Below are positions 34,739 through 43,023 of a stretch of 64,000 nucleotides of DNA, one piece after another; position 1 is the first letter of the stretch, and every line of letters begins with the position of its first letter. The notes under the pieces were generated by a model that searched no databases, was not told the DNA's origin, and was given only the letters and a program-made list of their open reading frames with translations. The position numbers were made by a program, and so were the translations under genes. This DNA is from CAWKKW01 sp963850345 (GTDB lineage: Bacteria; Acidobacteriota; Terriglobia; Terriglobales; Acidobacteriaceae): positions 186,001 to 250,000 of the forward strand of contig CAWKKW010000009.1 of NCBI GenBank assembly GCA_963850345.1. Reading direction: 5' to 3'.

Positions 34739-35830
34739 ATGGCGTATGAAAATGAATCGAATGTTACTGGTGCGGGAACCGGAGCACCAGTCGTCGTCGG
34801 CCTGTTTGCGAACGCAGAAGATGCGCATCGGGCAGTAACTCAACTTCGAGAGAATGGATTCAGCTCTAACCAGATCGGCGCGGCATTCCGCAACCGCCGG
34901 GCAGGATCATTGCACGGCGAAGGCAACCGTTTAGGCACGACAGAGACAACCGAAACCAGCGGTCATGCACATGAAGGCTGGTGGGAAAAGCTGAAGGATG
35001 CCTTCACCGGTAATGACACCGCCGAGTATCAAGGAAGTCGAGAAGGTGTTTCCTCGAGTGCATCCGCAGGCACGTCGGGCTACGCAACAGATGATTACGA
35101 ATACGACTATTCGAGTTCTGAGATGGAAGGCTCGCTTGCGGGCACAGGAATTCCCTCAGACAGAGCCGGCTACTTGACGCAGACCCTCCAGCCTGGCGGC
35201 GCGATCGTCACCGTTCGCGATGCAGCGCGGAGCGAGGAAGCGGAGCAGATCATTACCTCCAACAATGGAACCATCAAGTACGAGAACACTTCTGCGGGCG
35301 CCACCGACACTGCTTATCCGCAATCCACCGGTTCTGACTACGGAACCACCGGAGCTCAGGACTATGCGGCTACCGGGACACGGGGCGATGTGACCAACGA
35401 GACGGACCGCGTTCGGCTCTTCGGTGAGGTGCTGCGCGTCCATAAGGACAGGGTAAGTCGCGGCGAGGTAAGGCTGCGCAAGGACGTGATTACCGAAAAC
35501 CAGACCATTGAGGTTCCAGTTACACGCGAAGAGTTTGTACTGGAGCGTGTGCCTGTCACTGACAATACGCCTGCTACCGGGGCGACCATTGGCGAGCAGA
35601 AGGAAATCCGTATTCCTCTCAGCGAAGAAAGAGTGCGAGTTGAGAAGCAGCCGATCGTCACCGAAGAGGTGATTGTAGGCAAGCGCGAAGTGACCGACGT
35701 GGAGCGCGTTGGCGATCAAGTGCGGCACGAAGAGTTGCGCGTCGACGACAACAACGCTACAACCCGCAAAAGGGAATCGGTCAACGATCTGGACAATGAT
35801 TTGAACGATGACACCCGGCGTAGCGCTTAG
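34739..35830 (+). CDS. DUF2382 (YsnF/AvaK) stress protein, paralogue of the preceding gene
   Basis: The 363 residues repeat the architecture of the gene at 33520. A GSP17M-like N domain (about 17-55, VVVGLFANAEDAHRAVTQL) is followed by an acidic Gly/Ser/Tyr-rich linker (about 100-220) and a DUF2382 domain (about 222-350: RVRLFGEVLRVHKDRVSRGEV, IRIPLSEERVRVEKQ). AAGGA lies 11 bases before the ATG. The 190-base gap and tandem repeat upstream suggest its own promoter. Domain similarity to the neighbour indicates local duplication followed by linker divergence. Confidence 0.85.
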   Translation: MAYENESNVTGAGTGAPVVVGLFANAEDAHRAVTQLRENGFSSNQIGAAFRNRRAGSLHGEGNRLGTTETTETSGHAHEGWWEKLKDAFTGNDTAEYQGSREGVSSSASAGTSGYATDDYEYDYSSSEMEGSLAGTGIPSDRAGYLTQTLQPGGAIVTVRDAARSEEAEQIITSNNGTIKYENTSAGATDTAYPQSTGSDYGTTGAQDYAATGTRGDVTNETDRVRLFGEVLRVHKDRVSRGEVRLRKDVITENQTIEVPVTREEFVLERVPVTDNTPATGATIGEQKEIRIPLSEERVRVEKQPIVTEEVIVGKREVTDVERVGDQVRHEELRVDDNNATTRKRESVNDLDNDLNDDTRRSA

Positions 35831-35837
35831 AGCATTC

Positions 35838-36206
35838 ATGATGACTAAGTACAAATCCAGACTTGTAACTATAGGAGCAGTGGCGGCATTTGTTGCCGCT
35901 GCTCCTTTTTCTGTCCCCGCGTATGCGACTCAGCAGGAGTCTGCAGCGCAGTCCACTACTGCACAGCAGCAGTCCAACAAACAAAGCGACCTCGAGATCA
36001 CTCGACAGATTCGCCGCGCCATCATCAAGGATAAGTCTCTCTCCATCGGAGCGCACAACGTAACGATCATCACTCAGGCGGGTAAAGTAATAATTAAGGG
36101 CCGCGTGAAATCTGAAGAAGAGAAGCAGACGGTGGAGACGACGGCTACCAATGTTGCCGGTGCAGGCAATGTGACCGACCAGTTGACAACCAGCGCAGCG
36201 AAGTAA
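35838..36206 (+). CDS. Exported BON-domain protein
   Basis: The 122-residue protein has a signal peptide (about 1-31, ending PAYATQ), a Gln/Ser linker and one BON domain (about 50-115: DLEITRQIRRAIIKDKSLSI, VTIITQAGKVIIKGRVKSEEEK). BON domains bind phospholipid or peptidoglycan in the periplasm and are osmotically induced in E. coli (OsmY). It starts seven bases after the DUF2382 stop; a second ATG follows directly. The osmotic role is inferred from family and context. Confidence 0.82.
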   Translation: MMTKYKSRLVTIGAVAAFVAAAPFSVPAYATQQESAAQSTTAQQQSNKQSDLEITRQIRRAIIKDKSLSIGAHNVTIITQAGKVIIKGRVKSEEEKQTVETTATNVAGAGNVTDQLTTSAAK

Positions 36207-36228
36207 CTGCGCGTTCCCAAGGAGAGAA

Positions 36229-36753
36229 ATGGCAGGTCATTCAGTATTTGGCATTTTTAGTAGTCGAGAGGGCGTGGAAACTGCCGTAGCAGCCCTGAAA
36301 GATGCAGATTTCCGCAGCTCCGATATCTCCATTCTGGCACCAGAAAACCTCGGTGACATTCGCGATATCGCCACAGTGAAGACGACCAAAGCTCCCGAAG
36401 GTGCAACGACTGGTGGAACATCAGGAGCTGTAGTGGGCGGCGTTCTCGGCTGGTTAGTGGGAATCGGCGCGCTCGCTATCCCAGGAGTAGGCCCGTTTCT
36501 CGCAGCAGGGCCAATCATGGCGGCCTTGGCGGGCGTGGGCGTTGGCGCGGCAGTCGGTGGAATTACCGGCGCTCTGGTTGGATTCGGAGTCCCGGAGTTC
36601 GAGGCGAAACGTTACGAGACGAGATTGCGGAAGGGCGGCATTCTGCTATCGGTCCACGCCGACAATCACGACTGGATCGCGCGGGCCAAATCCGTGTTAG
36701 AGAAAGCCGGGGCCGAGGAAATTTCGAGCGTAGGCGAGAGCCGAGTTGCGTAA
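36229..36753 (+). CDS. YflT/GSP17M-like stress protein with Gly-rich hydrophobic core
   Basis: The 174 residues open with the same N-terminal pattern as the two DUF2382 proteins (SVFGIFSSREGVETAVAAL, then FRSSDISIL). A Gly/Ala/Val-rich hydrophobic stretch (about 60-125) could cross the membrane as a hairpin, and a ferredoxin-like end follows (RKGGILLSVHADNHDWIARA). AAGGAGAG precedes the ATG. It closes the stress module, 22 bases after the BON gene. Confidence 0.75.
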   Translation: MAGHSVFGIFSSREGVETAVAALKDADFRSSDISILAPENLGDIRDIATVKTTKAPEGATTGGTSGAVVGGVLGWLVGIGALAIPGVGPFLAAGPIMAALAGVGVGAAVGGITGALVGFGVPEFEAKRYETRLRKGGILLSVHADNHDWIARAKSVLEKAGAEEISSVGESRVA

Positions 36754-36798
36754 TGCGCTTCTGACCGACATAACCCTCAATTGCATCACTTCCACTTA

Positions 36799-38115
36799 CT
36801 AACTTCCCTCTTTAGCGCCAAGTACCTGGCGAGCGGCACGGAGCCCTGACCTCAAGGCTCCGTGAACCGTGCCCCAGTGTCCCGAGACATCGGTATGTTC
36901 TCCCGCCAGATATAGAGTGTCCTCCGCAGGTTCCGCCATGCGCTCTGAACTGTTGAGCGCTCCCACGGGCGCATAACTATAAGCACCCAGACTGTACGGA
37001 TCTCGCTGCCAGTCATGTAAGTGCCAGCTGAGTAGTTCCCGCTTTAGTGAAGCAGTCTCCAGTCTAAAAATCGTCTCCAACGAGCGCAGCGCATTGTCGA
37101 GAAGCTTCGATGGATCTGAGGCTTCCGCCTCCATAGCGCGTGGACCTCCGATCCAGCCCACCAATACAGGAGCAGCCGCGGGCTGCTGAGTCCAAAACGT
37201 CGACGCTGTAGTGCCCTCCGCGAACAAGAATCGCAGATCCGGATGTGTTCCGATCCAGAACCGCGAGCGAAAGACGAGCACAATGCGCTGGACCGTACCA
37301 CTGGCCATGCTGTCGGCTGCCGACAAAAGGTGGCTTGGCTCCGGACTGAACTGAATGGAACGCGCCTGCAGCACCCCCAAGGGCACCGTGATAACTGCTT
37401 TGCGAGCACGCCAGACTTTTGGCTCTGGGGAGTTACTTCGAACTTCCACCTGGCCGTGACTACACGTGACGGACGAGACGGCACAGCGTAGCTCGATGCG
37501 TGCGCCGTTCTCTTCAGCTCGTCGAGCGAGATGGGCTGGAACCAGATGATAGCCCCCGACGCAGTGCCATGCGCGGTCTCCGTCTATCGCTTCCTCGGCG
37601 TCCTGCTGTCGAGCAAGCGAGGCTATTCCGATTCGACGCGCGTCAGCCGCATTGAATCCTTCCACAAACGATCGAGCACTCGTTGCAACCTTGGGCGCTA
37701 CATGATGATGCTGCAGATAAGCGTCGAAGCTCATGTCGCCGTCGTTCCGTACAGTATCGGCCAGCCTGTCAAGCAGATCCTCGTCCTGATTGTGAGCGCA
37801 GATGGTGAGATCGCCGCTCTCGTAACATGCGTCGTTGCCCAGGTGCTCCTCGGTGGCGATCTGCGCGGTCGCGAGTAAGTCCCATAACTCCTCAGCGCGG
37901 CCGTGAATGAACTCGGCGCCTAACTCGACTGGTGCACCCGCGCCCTCGGGACGCACAGTTAAGATGCGGCCCCCAATTCGGTCCCTGGCTTCCAGTATTG
38001 TTACCGCCAGGCCATGAGCGGCCAGCTGACTCGCCGCAGCCAGACCCGCAACGCCTGCACCAATTACCAGTACGTCATCCATTCTGTCGTCCTGCATTCC
38101 TTGTCTGATGCTCAC
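36799..38115 (-). CDS. Flavin-dependent amine oxidase family protein
   Basis: The 438-residue FAD enzyme has the dinucleotide fold near the start (VLVIGAGVAGLAAASQLAAHGLAV, then EARDRIGGR), substrate-domain features (GAEFIHG) and the closing FAD motif (LYLAGEHTDVSGHWGTVHGALRSGLRAA). It probably oxidises a primary or polyamine; no export signal is seen. GTG at 38115 has AGAGGA at five bases; an ATG 33 bases downstream also has AGGA. It follows the ornithine-cyclodeaminase-like gene by nine bases, so the two share a transcript. Confidence 0.83.
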   Translation of the reverse strand: MSIRQGMQDDRMDDVLVIGAGVAGLAAASQLAAHGLAVTILEARDRIGGRILTVRPEGAGAPVELGAEFIHGRAEELWDLLATAQIATEEHLGNDACYESGDLTICAHNQDEDLLDRLADTVRNDGDMSFDAYLQHHHVAPKVATSARSFVEGFNAADARRIGIASLARQQDAEEAIDGDRAWHCVGGYHLVPAHLARRAEENGARIELRCAVSSVTCSHGQVEVRSNSPEPKVWRARKAVITVPLGVLQARSIQFSPEPSHLLSAADSMASGTVQRIVLVFRSRFWIGTHPDLRFLFAEGTTASTFWTQQPAAAPVLVGWIGGPRAMEAEASDPSKLLDNALRSLETIFRLETASLKRELLSWHLHDWQRDPYSLGAYSYAPVGALNSSERMAEPAEDTLYLAGEHTDVSGHWGTVHGALRSGLRAARQVLGAKEGS

Positions 38116-38124
38116 GGCGTTCCT

Positions 38125-39045
38125 CTATGCCTTCGCGAGTTTGTCGTACACCAGCTTCGCTGCCGCAATATCCTCGATGGCTATACCCACAGACTTGAAG
38201 ACGATCGGCCGGCCATCTCTCACCAGCGTGGAGCCGTTCAGCAGTTCGCCCAATTCCGCGGCGATGATGGCCTTTGACATGAGAATGTCTCCAGGCTCGG
38301 ATTGTGCCGCGATGCGAGACTCGACTACCACTGGCCCTCGCATAGCATCATCGTCCAGCTCGCGGCGATCCGGAGTTACGGCACCCACGGCGCACACCAG
38401 CGATCTCTCCTTGAGCCACCGCCCAGCCAGCACAGGCGTCGCGGAACTCGTCAAGGTGAGTACTACGTCAGCGCCTCTGACTGCCTCCTCCGCAGCGGTC
38501 GCTCGCGCGCCAATCTCTTGCGCAAACCTCTGTGCGTGCTCCGGAGTTCGGCTCCATACTCGAATCTCGTCAAAGTTGCGTATTCCTGCCAATGCGCGAA
38601 CATGCGAGTGTGCCTGCACGCCGCTGCCGAGAATCGCCAACACGCGTGCGCCCGCATCTGCCAACAGGTCCACTGCAATCGCCGATACTGCGGCCGTGCG
38701 CATCTCTGTGATGAGTCGGCCATCCAGCACTGCGAGCGGATCCCCCGTGTCGGCACGAAAGAGCTGAATGACAGCCATGTGCGTATGCCTCTGCAGGTCT
38801 GCGTTGCGCGGGTAAAACGTGACCATCTTCGCGCCCATGATGTTGCCGTAGACCGCAGGCATGAGGGCCAACCACCCCGAGTGTTCAGCCACCGTCAGCA
38901 CCGTCCTCAATGGCTGCAGCACACGCCCTGCCGAAAACTCCACCAGCGCCCGCTTCATCTCCGGAATGAGATCCCGATAAGTCAGCACACCTCGAATCTG
39001 ATCTTCGGTATAAAAAGTGGGCGTAGCGTTTTGCATGGGAGCCAT
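38125..39045 (-). CDS. Ornithine cyclodeaminase/mu-crystallin family dehydrogenase
   Basis: The 306-residue protein has the family layout. An N-terminal dimerisation/substrate part (GVLTYRDLIPEMKRALVEFSAGRVLQP) and GAKMVTFYPRN precede a Rossmann fold around residue 135 (VLAILGSGVQAHSHVRAL). Members include ornithine cyclodeaminase, alanine dehydrogenase and ketimine reductase; they use NAD(P)H on amino or imino acids. Which one this is cannot be read from sequence. I start at ATG 39045 (MAPMQ); a frame to 39156 has non-family residues. Pairing with an amine oxidase fits amino-acid or amine catabolism. Confidence 0.82.
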   Translation of the reverse strand: MAPMQNATPTFYTEDQIRGVLTYRDLIPEMKRALVEFSAGRVLQPLRTVLTVAEHSGWLALMPAVYGNIMGAKMVTFYPRNADLQRHTHMAVIQLFRADTGDPLAVLDGRLITEMRTAAVSAIAVDLLADAGARVLAILGSGVQAHSHVRALAGIRNFDEIRVWSRTPEHAQRFAQEIGARATAAEEAVRGADVVLTLTSSATPVLAGRWLKERSLVCAVGAVTPDRRELDDDAMRGPVVVESRIAAQSEPGDILMSKAIIAAELGELLNGSTLVRDGRPIVFKSVGIAIEDIAAAKLVYDKLAKA

Positions 39046-39116
39046 TATCGACGATGGATGTACGGCCCGAGAACTTTTCCTCACGCGGCTGCGTTTCTTG
39101 ATAGGATTCTGTCGCG

Positions 39117-39947
39117 ATGAAAATTCTGCAATTGGCGGACTCAAACCGGTTTTCAACCATGACTACTCGCGAGTTGCGGCAGAGTTTTCTAGTCACGGAT
39201 CTCTTCCAGCCCGGGAAGGTCAGCTTGATCTACATTGATCTAGATCGGACCGTGATCGGCTCCGCGGTTCCGACCGACGCGCCCCTGCGGCTACCTGCGG
39301 ACGACGAACTCAGGGCGTCCTATTTCACGGAGCGGCGTGAGCTGGGTATCCTGAACATCGGTGGCCCTGGTCGCATCACCGGCGACACGACACGTTACGA
39401 ACTGCAACGTCTGGACGCGCTTTACATTGGGCGCGGAATTGAACACATCGAGTTCTCCAGTCTGGATGCACAAGATCCGGCGGAGTTCTACTTACTGAGT
39501 TACCCGGCACAAATAAGTCACCCGTCCCAACTCATAACATCAGCGAGCCTGGACAGAGTAAGGCTGGGTACTGCAGCAAATGCGAATGTCCGCGAAATTA
39601 CCAAGTTGATCCACATGGAAGGAACTAGGAGTTGCCAGCTGGTCATGGGCTTCACCCAACTCGCGACAGGAAGTGTCTGGAACACCATGCCTCCTCATAC
39701 ACACATGCGCCGCTCGGAGGTCTACCTCTACTTCGATCTGGAGCCTGCCGAAAGGGTCCTGCACCTTATGGGACCTCCTACTGAGACACGCAGTCTCGTG
39801 GTTTGTAACAAGCAGGCGGCAATTTCTCCAGGGTGGTCGATCCACGCGGGGGTGGGTACATCGAGTTACAGCTTTTGCTGGGCCATGGGCGGCGAGAACC
39901 AGGATTATAACGACATGGATCGCGTCGCAGTCGCGGATCTGCTTTAG
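39117..39947 (+). CDS. kduI: KduI, 5-keto-4-deoxyuronate isomerase
   Basis: KduI converts 5-keto-4-deoxyuronate, released from unsaturated pectin fragments, to 2,5-diketo-3-deoxygluconate. The 276-residue cupin keeps the zinc ligands His194 and His196 (PPHTHMRR), Glu201 and His243 (WSIHAG). The N terminus (FLVTDLFQPGKVSLIYIDLDRTVIGSAVP) aligns with the family, supporting ATG 39117. It starts the pectin/uronate locus and is divergent from the cyclodeaminase gene over 71 bases. kduD is not in the window. Confidence 0.93.
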   Translation: MKILQLADSNRFSTMTTRELRQSFLVTDLFQPGKVSLIYIDLDRTVIGSAVPTDAPLRLPADDELRASYFTERRELGILNIGGPGRITGDTTRYELQRLDALYIGRGIEHIEFSSLDAQDPAEFYLLSYPAQISHPSQLITSASLDRVRLGTAANANVREITKLIHMEGTRSCQLVMGFTQLATGSVWNTMPPHTHMRRSEVYLYFDLEPAERVLHLMGPPTETRSLVVCNKQAAISPGWSIHAGVGTSSYSFCWAMGGENQDYNDMDRVAVADLL

Positions 39948-40004
39948 CCAAGCTCTTAGCCAGCTATTTTGAACCGAACAAGGCTTGCAATCTGGAGTAA
40001 CAAC

Positions 40005-40481
40005 TTGAAGATAGGCGTCAATTTTCTTGCATTGATAGCTGTGTTCATACCCTGTATCTCGATGGCTCAGTCGGCCAAGGTAGATCACATAACTCGCGAA
40101 CAGATGATGGGCAAGGCGCAGGAACTGAGCCAAAAAGCGAACGGTCCAGATGGCCTGGCAAGCGTCAAGTTCAACGACTATCCGAACCACTACACCATGA
40201 TGGCACTTCGAAAGAAAGATGGAGCGGTTGAGCTGCATGAGGATTTCGCTGACGTGTTCTTCGTGGTGAAAGGCCATGCAATCCTATTGAGCGGAGGCAA
40301 GTTGCTTGGCGCAAGCACGGTCAGTGCAGGAGAATTGCGTGGTAAGTCTCTGGAGGGTGGAACTCGGGAAGAATTGAAGCCGGGCGATATCGTTCATATT
40401 CCCGCGGCCATAGCGCATCAGCTTCTCGTGTCGAGCGGTGTGACATTCGCATACTTCGTAGTCAAAGTGAAAGAGAAATAG
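40005..40481 (+). CDS. Exported cupin-domain protein
   Basis: The 158-residue product has a signal peptide (MKIGVNFLALIAVFIPCISMAQ) and a single cupin barrel (about 70-150: ELHEDFADVFFVVKGHAILLSGG and LKPGDIVHIPAAIAHQLLV). Metal-binding His residues are present in both motifs. I choose TTG 40005 because GGAG stands seven bases before it and the signal peptide starts there; a TTG at 39969 would add 12 residues. Periplasmic sugar-acid binding or isomerisation is possible but unproven. It ends five bases before the GH105 start. Confidence 0.72.
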   Translation: MKIGVNFLALIAVFIPCISMAQSAKVDHITREQMMGKAQELSQKANGPDGLASVKFNDYPNHYTMMALRKKDGAVELHEDFADVFFVVKGHAILLSGGKLLGASTVSAGELRGKSLEGGTREELKPGDIVHIPAAIAHQLLVSSGVTFAYFVVKVKEK

Positions 40482-40486
40482 GCGTG

Positions 40487-41731
40487 ATGTCCAAACAATG
40501 CTCTGCGCTGTACACGCGACCTACATCCAGAGCTACCTTAAGGCCGACCGCTACTGTGGAGAGTCGAGTCTTCACGTATCCTCGACTGTTTCGCCATTTC
40601 ACGCGGACGGGCTCTTCTGTCCTGCTCCTTCTCGGATCCCTGGCTATCCCAGCGCAGCAGGTGACTGCGACCGCCCCCTCGTGGGTGGGCGATTCAGTGT
40701 CGACCATTCCGCCTTTGGCAACCGATCTTTCCCCCGTACTAACTCGTAAGAACGTGAGTTATGCGATCAAGAAGGTGGCGGACTGGCAGCTGAGTAAGGT
40801 TCAGCCAGGTTTTGACCAGGATTGGACGTTTGCTACTCTCTACGCGGGATTCATGGCCGTGCCGCAGGCTGTGAGCGGCAACAAGTATCAGGATGCCATG
40901 CTTCAGATGGGGAGGAAGTTTCGATGGCAGCTGGGGCCGCGACTCCAGCACGCGGATGATCAAGCGATTGGTCAGACTTACTTGACCTTGTATCTTCGTC
41001 TCCGAGATCCAGCCATGATCAACCCTACACGTGCGCGGATCAACGAAATGATGCGAATCCCGGACGATTCCGCGAAGCCGCTTTGGTGGTGGTGCGATGC
41101 GCTGTTTATGGCGCCGCCCGTACTGGCACGCCTCTACAAAGCCACCGGCGATCGTACCTACCTCGACTATATGGACCACGAGTGGTGGATCACTTCGTCA
41201 CTCCTTTACAGTCCAACGAATCATTTGTTCTTCCGAGATAGCTCGTTTCTCGATAAGCACGAAGCAAACGGTAGCAGCATGTTCTGGTCTCGTGGCAATG
41301 GCTGGGTTTTCGCTGGCCTCGCGCGTGTCCTGGCAGATATGCCTGCGGACTACCCATATCGTCCGCAATTCGTGGAGCAATTTACTCAGATGGCTGAAAG
41401 GCTAAGTGCATTGCAAGGAGCAGACGGGCTTTGGCGTCCCGGACTGCTGGATGCGGATGCCTATGAGTTACCTGAAGTGTCTGGTTCGGCCTTCTACACC
41501 TTTGGTTTTGCATATGGGATCAACGCCGGCATTCTCGATCGTAAGAAGTATCTTCCGGTGGTGCAAAAATCATGGCAAGGGCTTCTTAACCACATCTACA
41601 GGGACGGACGGCTTGGCAGCATTCAGCCAATAGGTGCCGCGCCGGGTGCTTACACCGCGACGTCAAGTTATGTATTCGGAACCGGCGGGTTTCTGCTGGC
41701 AGGATCTGAGGTCTATCGTCTTGCCCACTAA
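40487..41731 (+). CDS. GH105 unsaturated rhamnogalacturonyl/glucuronyl hydrolase
   Basis: The 414-residue protein has the (alpha/alpha)6-barrel pattern of YteR/YesR enzymes, which remove the unsaturated uronate left by pectate or rhamnogalacturonan lyases. The catalytic Asp lies in KPLWWWCDALFM. Other family segments are WSRGNGWVFAGLARVLADMP and SGSAFYTFGFAYGIN. An unusually long N terminus (about 40 residues) precedes a hydrophobic export segment (VLLLLGSLAIPAQQ), so the true start may be the GTG near 40556. Its product feeds KduI. Confidence 0.87.
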   Translation: MSKQCSALYTRPTSRATLRPTATVESRVFTYPRLFRHFTRTGSSVLLLLGSLAIPAQQVTATAPSWVGDSVSTIPPLATDLSPVLTRKNVSYAIKKVADWQLSKVQPGFDQDWTFATLYAGFMAVPQAVSGNKYQDAMLQMGRKFRWQLGPRLQHADDQAIGQTYLTLYLRLRDPAMINPTRARINEMMRIPDDSAKPLWWWCDALFMAPPVLARLYKATGDRTYLDYMDHEWWITSSLLYSPTNHLFFRDSSFLDKHEANGSSMFWSRGNGWVFAGLARVLADMPADYPYRPQFVEQFTQMAERLSALQGADGLWRPGLLDADAYELPEVSGSAFYTFGFAYGINAGILDRKKYLPVVQKSWQGLLNHIYRDGRLGSIQPIGAAPGAYTATSSYVFGTGGFLLAGSEVYRLAH

Positions 41732-41741
41732 GTCAAAGAGG

Positions 41742-42947
41742 GTGGCCGAGAGAGATATAGGACATCTCCGTACTTATCTATCGCTGGCCTGCCTTGGCGC
41801 ACTTCTATTCACGCTGGTGCCCTTTGGCTCCGCACAACAACTGCACTTGACGAACACGCTCGACGTGGACCGCCACGACGAGGTCGTTGAGGTTTCGGCA
41901 AAGCAGGTGATCGACCACCTGCATGTCCCGACTTCAAAGTTATCCTCTCTCGTCGCGACGGATACCTCAACAGGTCGTCTGATTCCAACACAGCTCTTCA
42001 CAGACAACGGAGCTACCGATCCTGGTCGACTCCTGCTGCTAGTCTCATTGCCTGCCCGAGGCGCGCTGAACCTCTCTCTGAGAGTTGACCCAGCCGCGCC
42101 AGATCCACGCGCTTTAGTCTCTGGACGCGAAGCGCCAGAGCGCAAGGATGACTTCGCCTGGGAGAATGAGTTAGTCACCTACCGCATCTATGGTCCGGCT
42201 CTTCAAGCCGCCGGGGAGATTACGTCTGGAATCGATGTCTGGTCCAAGCGAGTTCCCAACTTTGTCATCGATAGCTTTTATAAGAGAGATCTTGAGGGCG
42301 CACGCACGCACAACCCAGAGCTCTCTTATCATAAGGACAACGGCCAGGGTTTAGATTCGTATTATGTGGGTCCGACTCGAGGCTGTGGTGGCACCGCGGT
42401 TTTCAGCAAGGGCAAGCTCTATGTGTCCAAGAACTATACCGCCCTCAATATACTCGCGCCGGGTCCGATTCGGTTCGCCTTTCAGGTTTCGTATGCGCCT
42501 TGGAACGCAGACGGTACGATGGTAAGTGAAACGAAGACGATCATTCTTGATGCCGGTTCTCACATGAACCAGATAACTTCGACCTACACGTTCGATGGAC
42601 ACTCAACTCTGAAAGTAGCGGCCGGGTTGGCGATCCACGAGCCCGCAGAGGTTGCTTATCCCGTTGCTGGAGCCGTCGCCTCGGTTTGGGATACTCCCCA
42701 AGATTCCAGCGCGGGCCGCATAGCTTCAGGCTTGGTAACTCTCCCAAGCGAACATGCCGTCACGCTCTCCGCGGCAAAGCACGCACTCATGGTAGTGGAA
42801 AAGCGGTCGGGTCAGCCTTTCACCTACTTTGCCGGTTCAGGATGGTCGAAAGCAGATATGCCAACTCAACAGGATTGGAACGACTATCTTCTTGCCTTTC
42901 TTGCTCGACGTCAGCACCCTGTGAAGATGAGTTGGCGAGGAAAGTAG
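41742..42947 (+). CDS. DUF4861 exported protein of pectin loci
   Basis: The 401-residue protein has a signal peptide (about 8-31, LACLGALLFTLVPFGSAQQ) and a DUF4861 domain over the rest (DDFAWENELVTYRIYGPALQ, SYHKDNGQGLDSYYVGPTRG, TKTIILDAGSHMNQIT). Members lie beside GH105 and rhamnogalacturonan genes in several phyla; a galactose-mutarotase-like beta fold is predicted, but activity is unknown. GTG 41742 is chosen from the signal-peptide position, ten bases after the GH105 stop; longer in-frame starts overlap that gene. Confidence 0.75.
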   Translation: MAERDIGHLRTYLSLACLGALLFTLVPFGSAQQLHLTNTLDVDRHDEVVEVSAKQVIDHLHVPTSKLSSLVATDTSTGRLIPTQLFTDNGATDPGRLLLLVSLPARGALNLSLRVDPAAPDPRALVSGREAPERKDDFAWENELVTYRIYGPALQAAGEITSGIDVWSKRVPNFVIDSFYKRDLEGARTHNPELSYHKDNGQGLDSYYVGPTRGCGGTAVFSKGKLYVSKNYTALNILAPGPIRFAFQVSYAPWNADGTMVSETKTIILDAGSHMNQITSTYTFDGHSTLKVAAGLAIHEPAEVAYPVAGAVASVWDTPQDSSAGRIASGLVTLPSEHAVTLSAAKHALMVVEKRSGQPFTYFAGSGWSKADMPTQQDWNDYLLAFLARRQHPVKMSWRGK

Positions 42948-43023
42948 TCCATGCGAACCGAAGTTAGCCGAGAAAGCAGCGGCCTGTGTGGACAGAGAGT
43001 CAGGCCACGTGAATAGAGATCCG

